Source: Verrucomicrobiota bacterium (GTDB taxonomy: Bacteria; Verrucomicrobiota; Verrucomicrobiia; Verrucomicrobiales; DEV007). Taken from it: a stretch of 34,431 bases of DNA. Within the stretch, counting starts at the first letter, position 1. Each line of letters opens with the position of its first letter. The notes below the pieces were generated by a model. It saw nothing but the letters and a program-made list of their open reading frames with translations, did no database searches and had not been told where the DNA came from. Where the stretch lies: positions 1-34,431 of the forward strand of contig CAUJIH010000077.1 in the NCBI GenBank assembly GCA_963205275.1, read 5' to 3'. This document shows, one piece after another, positions 7,699 through 17,338 of the stretch. The position numbers and the translations under genes were made by a program.

Positions 7699-8796
7699 AT
7701 GCCGACACGTAGAAGCTTTCTCACGACCGCCGCCACTCTTTCTGCCAGCATCTTAGCGGATGGAGCCGAAAAGGGTGAAGCAGGTCGAAAACTGAAGTAT
7801 CTCCAGATCGGAACCGGACACGCACACGCCGATAAGCTGAGTGCCTACGCCGAGAGTCCTGACTGGGAGGTGATTGGCATCGTCGAAGAAGATGAGGAAC
7901 GCCTCAGAGCCGCTCAGAAGACGTCTCTTTATGGAAAATTCCCTTTTCTTAGTTTGGCGGATGGTCTGGCGACTCGGGGGCTAGATGTAGTGGGGATCGA
8001 GACAGAAGTGCGGGACTTGCTTCACTACGGACAAATCGCTGCCGATGCCGGTTTCCACCTTCATCTGGACAAACCAGCTGGCTCAGACTTAGCGGCTTTC
8101 AAAAAACTGCTGGAAACGACGGACGCGAAGGGACGAGTGGTACAGATGGGCTACATGTATCGCTACAATCCAGCGGTGGAGATGCTCCGTCGCTTTCTGA
8201 AGGCCGGATGGCTGGGGGAGATATTCGAGACGGAGGCAGTAATGTCGAAAGTCGTCCCGGCAGTGGGGCGGAAGGCTCTCGCGGAATACCCCGGCGGGAT
8301 GATGTTTGAACTGGGTTGTCACCTGATCGATTTGACGGTGGGTCTGCTCGGCTGCCCGGAGCGAGTCACTGCTTATCCGCGCCGCTCTCAGACATCTGCG
8401 AAGGATTCGCTCATGGATAACATGCTGGCCGTACTCGAATATCCGAAAGCAACAGCTACTGTTCGCTCCACGGCTCTGGAGGTCGAGGGGTTTTCTCGAC
8501 GTCATTTCAGCGTTTGTGGCACGCAGGGCAGTTTCCACATTCAGCCGCTGGATCGACCCAAGGTGACGATTTCGCTGGATCGACCGCGTCAGTCAGAATC
8601 GGATGGCCGAGTTTTCCCGAAGGGGACGAGCGTGATCGAGTTCGAGCCACCCTATGGTCGCTACGTCGGTGATGCGGCGGATTTGGCGAGAATTGTTCGT
8701 GGTGAGAAAGCGAATCCTTGGCCTTCGTCTCACGATCTCTGTGTGCAGCGGACTGTGCTGGAAGCATCTGCTTCGGAAAGTCTCACTGGGAAATAA
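7699..8796 (+). CDS. second Tat-exported Gfo/Idh/MocA family oxidoreductase
   Basis: This is a 365-residue protein with a short twin-arginine signal right at the start (PTRRSFLTTAATLSASILA, residues 2-20). The Rossmann segment KLKYLQIGTGHAHADKL keeps the strand and glycines in altered form (GTGHAHA in place of GxGxxG). The EKP motif appears as DKP (LHLDKPAG, 121-128). ELGCHLIDLTVGLLG supplies the family histidine. It is a distinct subfamily from the copy at 1174-2514. The substrate is probably a sugar or sugar acid, not identifiable here. It is divergent from the SDR gene and lies 46 bp upstream of the lipoprotein gene of the ABC importer, so read-through into that operon is possible. Confidence 0.88.
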   Translation: MPTRRSFLTTAATLSASILADGAEKGEAGRKLKYLQIGTGHAHADKLSAYAESPDWEVIGIVEEDEERLRAAQKTSLYGKFPFLSLADGLATRGLDVVGIETEVRDLLHYGQIAADAGFHLHLDKPAGSDLAAFKKLLETTDAKGRVVQMGYMYRYNPAVEMLRRFLKAGWLGEIFETEAVMSKVVPAVGRKALAEYPGGMMFELGCHLIDLTVGLLGCPERVTAYPRRSQTSAKDSLMDNMLAVLEYPKATATVRSTALEVEGFSRRHFSVCGTQGSFHIQPLDRPKVTISLDRPRQSESDGRVFPKGTSVIEFEPPYGRYVGDAADLARIVRGEKANPWPSSHDLCVQRTVLEASASESLTGK

Positions 8797-8842
8797 GCTA
8801 ATTTTTCTTGCCCGTGAAGAGGGGCGGACTAAACTCAGGCTT

Positions 8843-9982
8843 ATGACCTTCGGACTCCGATCATTCGCTTTCCTGTCGGGCTTGACTGCCGCGACCCTTT
8901 TTCTCGTCGGGTGCAATGGCGAGAAGGAAGATACGATACGGATCGGAGAATACGCTTCGCTTTCCGGGAAGGAAGCGAATTACGGCAATGCTCAGCATGA
9001 GGGAATCCAGCTCGCGTTCGAGCAGGTCAATGCAGAGGGCGGAGTTTTGGGAAAAAAGATCGAACTTCTGACCGACGATGATGCCTCGAAGGCGGGAGAA
9101 GCATCCAATATTGTCAATAAGCTGATCTCCAAGGATAATGTCGTGGCAGTTTTGGGCGAGGTAACCTCGGGACGTTCTCTCGAGGCCGCTCCGATATGCC
9201 AGCAGTATGGCGTACCGATGGTGACTCCCGCTGCGACGAATCCGCGAGTCACTCAGACGGGGGATTATATCTTTCGCGTTTGCTTTATCGACTCCTTTCA
9301 GGGGGCTGTCATGGTGAATTTCGCCAAGAACTCTCTACATGCCAAAAAGGTAGCGATTTTCACCGACATTAAGAGCGATTACAGCAAGGGGCTGGCCGAA
9401 TTTTTTCGAAAGGGTTTCACTGAGGGCGGCGAGATCGTTGCAGAATTGGACTACAGTGGGGGGGATAAGGATTTCAAGGCTCAGTTGACGACGATCAAAA
9501 ATAGCAATCCTGACGTGGTGTTCGTTCCCGGTCATTATACAGATGTCGCTCTGATTCGCATTCAGTCTCGTCAGTTGGGCCTGAATGTCCCCTTCCTCGG
9601 CGGAGATGGATGGGAGGGATCGGATTTGTTAACCATCGGAAAGGAGGCGGTAGAGGGGGATTATTTCTCATCTCATTATTCGCCGGATCGCGGTTCTGCG
9701 AAGGCGAAGTCTTTTGTCGAAGCCTATCAGAAGCGCTGGGGCAAGACGCCAGGGGCTATCGCTGCGCTGAGCTATGATGCAGCGATGATTCTGACGGATG
9801 CGATTCGCCGTGCTGACGGTGTGGATCGGGCGAAGATCCGTGAGGCGCTGGCTGCGACGAAGGATTTTGAGGGAGTGACGGGAAAAATCACGATGAATGA
9901 GCATCGGGATGCGGTGAAGTCGGCAGTGATTCTTCAGATTAAGAACGGCGTTCCCACCTATCTGGAGACGATAGAACCCTGA
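8843..9982 (+). CDS. branched-chain amino acid-type ABC transporter substrate-binding lipoprotein
   Basis: From ATG 8843 the protein has 379 residues. The frame is open further upstream but there overlaps the previous gene. The N-terminus is a lipoprotein signal with lipobox LVGC at 21-24, so the mature protein is anchored at Cys24. The body is a periplasmic-binding type I (LivJ/LivK-like) domain: IRIGEYASLSGKEANYGNAQHEGIQLAFEQVN, then GEVTSGRSLEAAPICQQYGVPMVTPAATNP and GDGWEGSDLL. It is the first gene of a five-gene importer. Candidate ligands are leucine, isoleucine, valine, other amino acids, amides or urea; the binding pocket cannot be interpreted by eye. A membrane-anchored binding protein in a presumed diderm is slightly unusual. 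Confidence 0.9.
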   Translation: MTFGLRSFAFLSGLTAATLFLVGCNGEKEDTIRIGEYASLSGKEANYGNAQHEGIQLAFEQVNAEGGVLGKKIELLTDDDASKAGEASNIVNKLISKDNVVAVLGEVTSGRSLEAAPICQQYGVPMVTPAATNPRVTQTGDYIFRVCFIDSFQGAVMVNFAKNSLHAKKVAIFTDIKSDYSKGLAEFFRKGFTEGGEIVAELDYSGGDKDFKAQLTTIKNSNPDVVFVPGHYTDVALIRIQSRQLGLNVPFLGGDGWEGSDLLTIGKEAVEGDYFSSHYSPDRGSAKAKSFVEAYQKRWGKTPGAIAALSYDAAMILTDAIRRADGVDRAKIREALAATKDFEGVTGKITMNEHRDAVKSAVILQIKNGVPTYLETIEP

Positions 9983-9994
9983 TCGTCACTTCCT

Positions 9995-10906
9995 GTGGAT
10001 TCTTTTTTCCAACAGCTCGTCAACGGAGTCGCCCTAGGATCGATCTATGCATTGATCGCCCTAGGTTACACGATGGTGTATGGGGTGCTGCGGTTCATCA
10101 ACTTCGCCCATGCGGACATTCTGATGCTGGGAGCCTTTTCGGCCTACTTTCTGTCGCCCGCGATTCAGCAAATTTTCCCTCTTCCAGGGATCGGTGGCGC
10201 TCTGGTGGTCATGTTGCTGGCAGCGATCATTTGCGCCGGAATCGGCGTCGGAGTGGAGTTCTGCGCCTATCGCCCCCTTCGGAAGCGACCGAATCTGGCT
10301 GTGCTGATCACGGCGATCGGAGTTTCGCTATTGATCGAATACACCTGTCAGCATCGAGCGGTCTTCGGGGCGGAGACGCGGCCGTTCCCGCAGTTGATCG
10401 CCGAACGCAATCTGGATCTGGTGGGCTTGACCGTGAGTAATCTCGATGTGCTGGTGGTCGTGATGACGGTGATTCTGCTGGTGGTGATGTGGTTGGTGGT
10501 GAATCGGACGAAGATCGGGACTGCCATGCGGGCACTGTCCTTCAATCGCGAGGCTGCGGCTCTGATGGGAATCGATATCAACCGCGTGATCTCGTTCACG
10601 TTCGCGATGGGTTCAGCGCTGGCTGCGGTGGCGGGAGTCCTGTATGCACTGAAGGCTCCAGGTATCGAGCCTCTGATGGGGATTCATCCAGGGCTGCGAG
10701 CCTTCGTGGCAGCGGTGCTCGGCGGAATCGGAAATCTGCCTGGGGCATCGCTGGGAGGGTTGATTCTGGGTTTGCTCGAGACCTTTGCCGGAGGCATCGC
10801 TGGACTGTCGAATTATCGGGACGCGATCGCCTTTTCCATCCTCATCCTCATCCTGCTCTTCCGTCCTGCGGGGATTTTAGGGAAAAATTCTGTAGAAAAA
10901 GTATGA
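9995..10906 (+). CDS. livH: LivH-type ABC transporter permease
   Basis: This 303-residue inner-membrane permease starts at GTG 9995, 12 bp after the binding-protein stop. The opening QQLVNGVALGSIYALIALGYTMVYGVLRFINFAHADILMLGAF is the standard LivH signature. Multiple hydrophobic helices follow. The conserved NREAAALMGIDINRVISFTFAMGSALAA segment is the cytoplasmic coupling region that contacts the ATPases. The stop overlaps the start of the next permease gene by 4 bp (ATGA), which indicates translational coupling. Confidence 0.93.
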   Translation: MDSFFQQLVNGVALGSIYALIALGYTMVYGVLRFINFAHADILMLGAFSAYFLSPAIQQIFPLPGIGGALVVMLLAAIICAGIGVGVEFCAYRPLRKRPNLAVLITAIGVSLLIEYTCQHRAVFGAETRPFPQLIAERNLDLVGLTVSNLDVLVVVMTVILLVVMWLVVNRTKIGTAMRALSFNREAAALMGIDINRVISFTFAMGSALAAVAGVLYALKAPGIEPLMGIHPGLRAFVAAVLGGIGNLPGASLGGLILGLLETFAGGIAGLSNYRDAIAFSILILILLFRPAGILGKNSVEKV

Positions 10907-11838
10907 GTCTGAAGGGAGGAAAGCGATGGTTGCTGTTGGGGTTTTTGCTCGCCGTCTTTTTGTCTTGGGTCTCCGGCTTTCTCAATCCCTATGACAGAGG
11001 CGTATGGATCGATTGTGGGATCAATGTAATCCTCGCCGTGAGCCTGAATCTGATTCTGGGATACACAGGGCAGTTCAGTCTCGGTCACGCGGGATTTATG
11101 TCTGTCGGTGGCTACACGGCGGCGAAGCTGACGCTGGTTACCGTGGCGCTAATTCCTGCGTCGTTTCATCCTCTCGCGTTCGTGATCGCCTGTCTTCTCG
11201 GCGGTCTGGCAGCTGCTGTGGCGGGCTTAATCGTCGGAATTCCGTCTCTGCGCCTGAGAGGGGACTATCTGGCGATCGTGACCCTCGGGGCGGGGGAGAT
11301 CATCCGCGTGATCTGGCAGAATACTGAGGCTGTGGGCGGAGCGAGCGGTCTGAGCGGTATCCCGAAGTCTACGACTCTGGGCTGGACTTTTGCCTTCGCA
11401 GTGCTCACCATTTACGTGGTTCTCTGCTTGGTCAATTCTACCTATGGACGAGGATTTATCGCCGTAGCGGATGATGAGCTCGCTGCGGATGCGATGGGGA
11501 TTAATCCTGTGCGTTACAAGGTGACTGCTTTCGTGGTGGGTGCCTTTTTTGCTGGGATCGCCGGAGCACTCTACGCACATCACAAGCAGACCATCGTGCC
11601 GACGGGCTTTGATTGGCTGAAGTCGGTCGATATCGTCGTGATGGTGATATTGGGTGGTATGGGGCGAACGCCGGGAGTGATCGTAGCGGCGATTCTCCTG
11701 ACCTGGCTGCCGGAACAACTTCGCGTAATCGCAGATTATCGTATGATCGTCTATGCCCTACTGATCATTCTGCTGATGATCCTGAGACCACAGGGATTGT
11801 TTACTTTTAAAACGAGAAAAGGAGCTTCTGTTTCGTGA
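10903..11838 (+). CDS. livM: LivM-type ABC transporter permease
   Basis: This 311-residue protein starts at ATG 10903 within an ATGA overlap with livH; the longer upstream frame is spurious. Hydrophobic helices surround SLNLILGYTGQFSLGHAGFMSVGGYTAAKL, the LivM hallmark. GIPSLRLRGDYLAIVTLGAGEIIR and ADDELAADAMGINPVRYK (coupling region) are also typical. It pairs with LivH to form the transmembrane channel. Its stop overlaps the GTG start of livG by 4 bp. Confidence 0.93.
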   Translation: MSLKGGKRWLLLGFLLAVFLSWVSGFLNPYDRGVWIDCGINVILAVSLNLILGYTGQFSLGHAGFMSVGGYTAAKLTLVTVALIPASFHPLAFVIACLLGGLAAAVAGLIVGIPSLRLRGDYLAIVTLGAGEIIRVIWQNTEAVGGASGLSGIPKSTTLGWTFAFAVLTIYVVLCLVNSTYGRGFIAVADDELAADAMGINPVRYKVTAFVVGAFFAGIAGALYAHHKQTIVPTGFDWLKSVDIVVMVILGGMGRTPGVIVAAILLTWLPEQLRVIADYRMIVYALLIILLMILRPQGLFTFKTRKGASVS

Positions 11839-12644
11839 ATTCGTCCGATCCATTGCTAAGACTTCGTTCCGTCTCGATCCGCTTCGGGGGCTTGACTGCG
11901 GTTTCGGGTGTGGACTTCGAGATCGCTTCCCGTGAGATGGTGGGATTGATCGGACCGAATGGAGCTGGGAAGACGACGGTTTTTAATCTAATCACCGGTG
12001 TTTATCAGCCGACGGAGGGTGAAATCGAGTTCTACGCTCAGTCGCTCATCGGATTGAAACCGAATGCTCTGACTCGTCTGGGAATCGCTCGGACTTTTCA
12101 GAATATCCGCCTGTTTCCTTCACTCTCAGTGTTCGACAACGTCCGAGTGGCAATGCAGGTCCGGAATCCCCACGGAATGTTGAGTGCTCTGTGGCGAGGA
12201 AAGAGCTTTTGCGCTGGTGAGAAGGTGGTGGAGAAAAGCGTGATGGAATTGCTCTCGATTTTCCACCTAGAGGGAATGCGATCCGATGCCGCAACCAGCC
12301 TGCCTTATGGAGCTCAGCGCAGACTGGAGATCGTACGTGCCCTGGCGACAGCGCCTCGACTCCTGCTTCTGGATGAACCTGCTGCTGGGATGAATCCGGC
12401 GGAGAAAGAGGAACTGAAAGAATTAATTCGCTTCATTCATGAGAAATTCGAAATAGGAATCCTGCTGGTGGAGCACGATATGGATGTGGTGATGGGAGTC
12501 TGTGAGCGCATCGTGGTACTGGAATATGGGAAAATGATCGCGGCAGGATCGCCGGAGGAGATTCGCGATCATCGGGCGGTGATCGAGGCGTATCTGGGAA
12601 ACAAGGTCGAGGATGACTGGAACGAGGAGGTGGCGGATGCTTGA
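11835..12644 (+). CDS. livG: LivG-type ABC transporter ATPase
   Basis: This 269-residue ATPase begins at GTG 11835, overlapping the livM stop. Walker A GPNGAGKTT is at 40-48, the Q-loop glutamine is in TFQN (87-90), the signature LPYGAQRRLEI at 157-167, and Walker B LLLLDEP at 176-182. The signature reads YGAQ where YGQQ or SGGQ is common, a mild variation. The extra insertion before the signature and the C-terminal VIEAYLG are LivG features. It energises import together with LivF. Confidence 0.93.
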   Translation: MNSSDPLLRLRSVSIRFGGLTAVSGVDFEIASREMVGLIGPNGAGKTTVFNLITGVYQPTEGEIEFYAQSLIGLKPNALTRLGIARTFQNIRLFPSLSVFDNVRVAMQVRNPHGMLSALWRGKSFCAGEKVVEKSVMELLSIFHLEGMRSDAATSLPYGAQRRLEIVRALATAPRLLLLDEPAAGMNPAEKEELKELIRFIHEKFEIGILLVEHDMDVVMGVCERIVVLEYGKMIAAGSPEEIRDHRAVIEAYLGNKVEDDWNEEVADA

Positions 12645-13344
12645 GATCGAGGATTTACATGTCTCCTACGGCGCCATCCGGGCACTGCAGGGCGTATCTT
12701 TGACTGTCCCGAAAGGGAAGATCGTCACTCTGATCGGGGCAAACGGAGCTGGGAAATCGACCTTGCTGCGCACGATCTCTGGCCTGCTCCGTGCGACGGG
12801 TGGATCGATTCGGTATGAGGGCGAGGACATCTCGCGCTTGGCTCCGCATCGGATTGTGTCTTGCGGCTTATGCCAAGTACCCGAGGGGCGCATGATTTTC
12901 GCTAATCTGACCATCGCGGAGAATTTGCGGATGGGAGCGTATTTGAGAAAGGATGCGGCAGGGATCGCGGAGGACTTAGACTACTGCTACCACTTGTTCC
13001 CGAGATTGAAAGAGAGGACGACACAGCTGGCCGGTACGATGAGCGGGGGAGAGCAGCAGATGCTTGCCATCGCCCGAGCACTGATGAGCCGACCACGCTG
13101 TCTCATGCTGGACGAGCCATCGCTCGGCATCGCTCCGAAGCTGGTGCGCAATATTTTCCGTCAGATCATCTCCATCAGTCGAGAGCGGGGGATCACTGTC
13201 CTGCTGGTAGAACAGAATGCCAATCTCGCTCTGAAACTCTCCTCCTACGGCTATGCTCTGGAGACAGGTCGCGTTTTCTGTGAAGGCAGCTCTGAGACCC
13301 TGCGCCAAGATCCGAAAGTAAGAGAGGCCTATCTAGGGCGCTGA
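12637..13344 (+). CDS. livF: LivF-type ABC transporter ATPase
   Basis: This 235-residue ATPase starts at ATG 12637. That start is set by a good Shine-Dalgarno sequence (AGGAGG about 7 bp upstream) and by homology beginning at MLEIEDLHVSYG. It overlaps livG by 8 bp. Walker A GANGAGKST is at 34-42, signature MSGGEQQMLAIARAL at 135-149, and Walker B CLMLDEP at 155-161. VPEGRMIFANLTIAENL is characteristic of LivF. It is the last gene of the importer; no clear terminator is seen in the 146 bp before sdhC. Confidence 0.93.
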   Translation: MLEIEDLHVSYGAIRALQGVSLTVPKGKIVTLIGANGAGKSTLLRTISGLLRATGGSIRYEGEDISRLAPHRIVSCGLCQVPEGRMIFANLTIAENLRMGAYLRKDAAGIAEDLDYCYHLFPRLKERTTQLAGTMSGGEQQMLAIARALMSRPRCLMLDEPSLGIAPKLVRNIFRQIISISRERGITVLLVEQNANLALKLSSYGYALETGRVFCEGSSETLRQDPKVREAYLGR

Positions 13345-13490
13345 AGCGATAAAGAGGAGGCTATGCTCTCCGGGCCAAGGGGAAACAGAGACGAGGACTA
13401 GGAATCGCTGGGGAGATTCGGGAACTTTTTCTCAGGAAAATCACCACATCTTCTTGCAAAGCCATCGCTCATTGGTTAAGGAATGCGAAG

Positions 13491-14246
13491 ATGAATTCGC
13501 CTGGCAGATCTCTGATTCGATTCTGGAACTCCTCCATCGGGAAAAAGCTGATTGTTGCCCTGACAGGGCTGATCTTGCTGTTGTTCCTGCTCGGTCACAT
13601 GACGGGAAATTTGCTCGTGTTCCAAGGACGTGACAGCATCAATGGCTATGCGGAGTTTCTCCACACCATGCTCCACGGTTGGGGGCTGTGGATTGCGCGA
13701 GCCGTATTGCTGGCGACCTTCGTCCTGCACATCGTCACGGCAATTCTAGTGACGAGAGAAAATCGCGTCGCCCGTGATGTACCTTACGTGATTAATCGCA
13801 CGAAGCAGGTCTCTCTCAGCGCTCAAATGATGATCTGGACGGGACTGGCGATTGCAGCCTTCGTCGTGATTCACCTGCTCCACTTCACCATTCGGATCGA
13901 TCCGGAACTGGCTGCGATGAAAGATCCTCTCGATCCGGAACGACATGATGTCTACGGAATGGTGATCAAGGGATTCCAGAATCCGATGGCACTCCTGATA
14001 TATATCGTTGCGATCACCCTGCTGTGCTCGCACCTCAGCCACGGGATCGCTTCTGTCTTCCAGACTTTCGGTCTGCGCACGAGAAAGACGGATCGGACGA
14101 TCCACTATCTCGGACTGGCCTTGACCATACTTCTCTGGATCGGTTTTCTTTCCATTCCTCTGCTCGTCGCCATCGGCGTTTTGCATGACGGTGGGGCTGT
14201 GAATACTAGCTCATTGAGTTCCTGGCTGAATTCCGTCGCCTCCTGA
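13491..14246 (+). CDS. sdhC: succinate dehydrogenase/fumarate reductase cytochrome b subunit
   Basis: This 251-residue integral membrane protein has five hydrophobic helices (about 19-43, 66-87, 111-131, 157-177 and 205-228). It is the single-subunit b558-type anchor found with menaquinone-reactive enzymes. Candidate haem ligands in or beside helices are H36, H80 and the histidines of FVVIHLLHFTIR. It anchors SdhA/SdhB and passes electrons to or from the quinone pool. It is the first gene of an sdhCAB cluster, with 45 bp to sdhA. This gene order and the fused five-helix anchor match Bacteroidota, Bacillota and Verrucomicrobiota types, not the four-subunit E. coli type. Confidence 0.92.
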   Translation: MNSPGRSLIRFWNSSIGKKLIVALTGLILLLFLLGHMTGNLLVFQGRDSINGYAEFLHTMLHGWGLWIARAVLLATFVLHIVTAILVTRENRVARDVPYVINRTKQVSLSAQMMIWTGLAIAAFVVIHLLHFTIRIDPELAAMKDPLDPERHDVYGMVIKGFQNPMALLIYIVAITLLCSHLSHGIASVFQTFGLRTRKTDRTIHYLGLALTILLWIGFLSIPLLVAIGVLHDGGAVNTSSLSSWLNSVAS

Positions 14247-14291
14247 TCTTCCTTTTCACAAGAATTTTTTCAATTTACGCCTCTCTGATTC

Positions 14292-16283
14292 ATGGACAGC
14301 AATACCTCTGCCAGCATTCTCGACGCAGCGATCCCCGAGGGTCCTCTCGCGGAAAAATGGTCTCGCTACAAGTCTCATGCGAAGCTCATCAATCCGGCGA
14401 ACAAGCGGAAATACTCGATCATCGTAGTCGGCTCGGGACTGGCGGGTGGATCGGCGGCGGCGACGCTGTCGGAGCTGGGCTATCAGGTAAAATGTTTCTG
14501 CTTTCAGGATAGTCCCCGTCGTGCGCACTCGATTGCGGCACAGGGTGGGATCAATTCCGCGAAGAATTATCAGAACGACGGAGACTCTGTGTGGCGTCTC
14601 TTTTATGATACGCTAAAAGGCGGCGATTTCCGTTCGCGTGAGGCCAACACGTATCGCCTAGCGGAGGTGAGTCTTCAGATCATCGACCAATGTGTCGCTC
14701 AGGGAGTTCCTTTTGCTCGCGAATACGGTGGAGGTCTGGCCAATCGCTCCTTCGGTGGAGCGCAGGTGAGTCGAACCTTTTATGCGCGTGGCCAAACGGG
14801 GCAGCAGCTTCTTCTGGGCTGTTATCAGGCTCTGGAGAAAGAGATTTCCAAGGGAGGGGTGAAAATGTATCCTCGCACGGAGATGCTGGATCTGGTCATG
14901 GTGAATGGTCATGCCAAGGGAATCGTCGTGCGGAATCTCATTACGGGAGAAATCTCCAGTCACGCAGCAGATGCTGTCATCTTGGCGACTGGTGGCTACG
15001 GGAATGTCTTCTTCCTTTCTACCAATGCGATGGGCTGCAACGTGACCGCAGCACTCCGGGCCTACAAGAAAGGAGCCTTTTTTGCTAATCCCTGTTACAC
15101 TCAGATTCACCCCACCTGCATCCCGGTCAGTGGCGACTATCAGAGCAAGCTGACTCTCATGTCCGAGTCCCTGCGGAATGATGGACGAGTCTGGGTGCCG
15201 AAGTCGCGTGAGGATGCGGCAAAAATTCGGCGTGGAGAGCTGAAGGCGACTGATATTCCCGAGGACTCGCGAGATTACTATCTGGAGCGGAAGTACCCGT
15301 CCTTCGGGAACTTGGCTCCGCGCGATATTTCCTCGCGATCAGCCAAGGAAGCTTGCGACGACGGGCGTGGTGTGGCAAAAACCGGGTTGGGCGTGTTTCT
15401 CGACTTTAGTGATGCGATCAGGCGACTGGGCAAGGATAAGATCGCCGAGCGCTACGGTAATCTGTTCCAGATGTACGAGAAAATTTCTGGAGAAAATCCC
15501 TACGAAGTTCCGATGAAGATTTATCCTGCAGTCCACTACACGATGGGTGGTCTCTGGGTCGATTACAACCTGATGTCGAACCTGCCTGGACTCCATGTGC
15601 TGGGCGAGGCGAATTTTTCAGATCACGGAGCGAATCGACTCGGAGCCAGTGCGCTCATGCAGGGACTCGCGGACGGTTACTTCGTCATCCCTGCGACGAT
15701 TTCGAATTATCTGGCCTCTCAAAAGCCCGGTTCGGTGAATACGGCGATGTCGGAATTCCGTCAAGTAGAGCAGGAGGTGAAAGAGCGTATCGATACGCTG
15801 ATGACCGTTCAGGGAAAGAGGTCCGTAGATAGCTTCCACCGCGACCTAGGAATGCTGATGTGGCATAACTGTGGCATGTCTCGCACAGATGCCGGGCTAC
15901 GCGAAGCCTTGCAAAAGCTGCCAGGCATTCGGGAGGCCTTTTGGAAAGATGTCCGCATTCCGGGTCGTGCCGATGGGATGAATATGGAGCTGGAGAAGGC
16001 GTGGCGAGTTGCTGATTTTCTGGATTTTGCCGAAGTGATGTGCCACGACGCGCTCACCCGTGAAGAGAGCTGTGGGGCGCACTTTCGCGAGGAGCATCAG
16101 TTTACAGAAGAGGATGATGTCGTCCGCAACGGATACACGAATCCCGGTGAGGCAAAGCGACATGACGACTTGTTCTGTCACGTCTCCGCATGGGAATACA
16201 AGGGTCCAGGAGTCGATCCCGTTCTGCACAAAGAGCCACTCGTATTCGATGAAGTCCCGCCGAGCGTTCGCAGCTACAAATAA
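14292..16283 (+). CDS. sdhA: succinate dehydrogenase/fumarate reductase flavoprotein subunit
   Basis: This 663-residue flavoprotein has an FAD dinucleotide motif [10 protein letters not shown] at 48-57. The segment [20 protein letters not shown] contains the histidine (H79) expected to bind FAD covalently. Substrate-site motifs include [17 protein letters not shown] and [35 protein letters not shown]. The C-terminal region ([10 protein letters not shown]) is normal. The length and insertions match the longer menaquinone-linked (B. subtilis/Bacteroidota-like) subgroup. It oxidises succinate to fumarate or the reverse at the cytoplasmic face and lies 39 bp before sdhB. Confidence 0.95.
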   Translation: MDSNTSASILDAAIPEGPLAEKWSRYKSHAKLINPANKRKYSIIVVGSGLAGGSAAATLSELGYQVKCFCFQDSPRRAHSIAAQGGINSAKNYQNDGDSVWRLFYDTLKGGDFRSREANTYRLAEVSLQIIDQCVAQGVPFAREYGGGLANRSFGGAQVSRTFYARGQTGQQLLLGCYQALEKEISKGGVKMYPRTEMLDLVMVNGHAKGIVVRNLITGEISSHAADAVILATGGYGNVFFLSTNAMGCNVTAALRAYKKGAFFANPCYTQIHPTCIPVSGDYQSKLTLMSESLRNDGRVWVPKSREDAAKIRRGELKATDIPEDSRDYYLERKYPSFGNLAPRDISSRSAKEACDDGRGVAKTGLGVFLDFSDAIRRLGKDKIAERYGNLFQMYEKISGENPYEVPMKIYPAVHYTMGGLWVDYNLMSNLPGLHVLGEANFSDHGANRLGASALMQGLADGYFVIPATISNYLASQKPGSVNTAMSEFRQVEQEVKERIDTLMTVQGKRSVDSFHRDLGMLMWHNCGMSRTDAGLREALQKLPGIREAFWKDVRIPGRADGMNMELEKAWRVADFLDFAEVMCHDALTREESCGAHFREEHQFTEEDDVVRNGYTNPGEAKRHDDLFCHVSAWEYKGPGVDPVLHKEPLVFDEVPPSVRSYK

Positions 16284-16322
16284 TTCATCCGGTCATTTTT
16301 ACGCTCAATCTCGATCCCGTCT

Positions 16323-17078
16323 ATGAATCTTACCTTAAAAGTCTGGCGTCAAAGCGGTCCACAGGCCACCGGTCATATCGAAACCTACGCGGCAGAAGAC
16401 ATTCCCGAGGAGGCATCCTTCTTGGAAATGCTCGACATCGTGAACGTGGGACTCATCGAGATCGGGGCGGAGCCGATTCATTTCGATCACGATTGCCGGG
16501 AGGGCATCTGCGGTGCTTGTTCTCTGACGATTGACGGAATTCCTCATAGCAAGGAAACTGGGGTCACTACCTGCCAGCTTCACATGCGGAAATTCTCGGA
16601 TGGCGACACTATTTGGATCGAGCCGTTCCGAGCGCGAGCTTTCCCGGTGATCAAGGATCTGATGGTGGATCGCTCTGCTCTGGATCGCGTAATCGCCGCA
16701 GGCGGCTTCGTCGATGTGCGCACTGGTTCTGCACCGGAAGCGAACGCGATCCCGGTCGGGAAAGAAACGGCAGATGCGGTATTCGACGCCGCGACCTGTA
16801 TTGGCTGTGGAGCCTGCGTAGCTGCTTGTCGCAACGCCAGCGCCATGCTCTTTACCGGTGCCAAGGTCTATCACCTCAACAATCTGCCTCAAGGACAGGA
16901 GGAAAAAGATCAGCGCGTGCTCGCGATGGTACGCCAGATGGATGCCGAAGGCTTCGGTGACTGTTCAAATCATTTCGAATGTGAGGCTGTGTGCCCGAAG
17001 GGGATTAGTGTGGATGTGATCTCCAAGCTGAATCGCGATTACGCTGTCGCCGTTGCACGCGAGGGACTCGCGGACTGA
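16323..17078 (+). CDS. sdhB: succinate dehydrogenase/fumarate reductase iron-sulfur subunit
   Basis: This 251-residue protein carries three cluster-binding regions. The plant-type 2Fe-2S site has C58, C63, C66 and C84 ([15 protein letters not shown]). The 4Fe-4S/3Fe-4S ferredoxin region has C159, C162, C165 and C169 ([11 protein letters not shown]) and C214, C220 and C224 ([11 protein letters not shown]). It transfers electrons between the flavin and the SdhC quinone site. It is the last gene of sdhCAB. A GC-rich stem-loop lies about 78 bp past the stop. Confidence 0.95.
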   Translation: MNLTLKVWRQSGPQATGHIETYAAEDIPEEASFLEMLDIVNVGLIEIGAEPIHFDHDCREGICGACSLTIDGIPHSKETGVTTCQLHMRKFSDGDTIWIEPFRARAFPVIKDLMVDRSALDRVIAAGGFVDVRTGSAPEANAIPVGKETADAVFDAATCIGCGACVAACRNASAMLFTGAKVYHLNNLPQGQEEKDQRVLAMVRQMDAEGFGDCSNHFECEAVCPKGISVDVISKLNRDYAVAVAREGLAD

Positions 17079-17155
17079 TGTGTGAGACTGGCGAACTGGC
17101 GGCGGCCCATCGATCACCGTGTAGGGTCGTTCTGCTGCCTCTGCAGCCTCTTCTA

Positions 17156-17252
17156 CCGGGCTTTCGCCCGGGCTGTTTGAATTGACTTCCTCAGCCAGTA
17201 ACGCTGAGGTGGAACGGCGCTACAGTGATCGAACTCGACACTCGTCGATCAC
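17156..17252 (+). other. three consecutive inverted repeats between sdhB and moxR
   Basis: Three perfect dyads follow each other. The first is CCGGGC/GCCCGG (17156-17161, 17166-17171, loop TTTC), the second CCTCAGC/GCTGAGG (17189-17195, 17203-17209), and the third GTGATCGA/TCGATCAC (17225-17232, 17245-17252). The first may terminate sdhCAB transcripts, although only a short T-rich stretch follows. The third is an 8-bp dyad with a 12-bp spacer and could be an operator or a leader hairpin of moxR. The stretch holds no gene that I would support. Confidence 0.45.
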
Positions 17253-17338
17253 AGTTCAAGTTTCTTCTTTGCAGCTTGCCGCGTGGCCTATATCGTCTCG
17301 GCCAGTTCTCTGCTGATATTTCTCTTCCCTCTCACATC

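Noticed and set aside
10489..10902. 138-codon N-terminal extension of livM overlapping livH
   Set aside because: The extension is in a shadow frame of livH; ATG 10903 gives the normal LivM N-terminus and the typical ATGA overlap.
17225..17338. 38-residue N-terminal extension of MoxR from GTG 17225
   Set aside because: It is not conserved in character and covers an 8-bp inverted repeat that looks regulatory.
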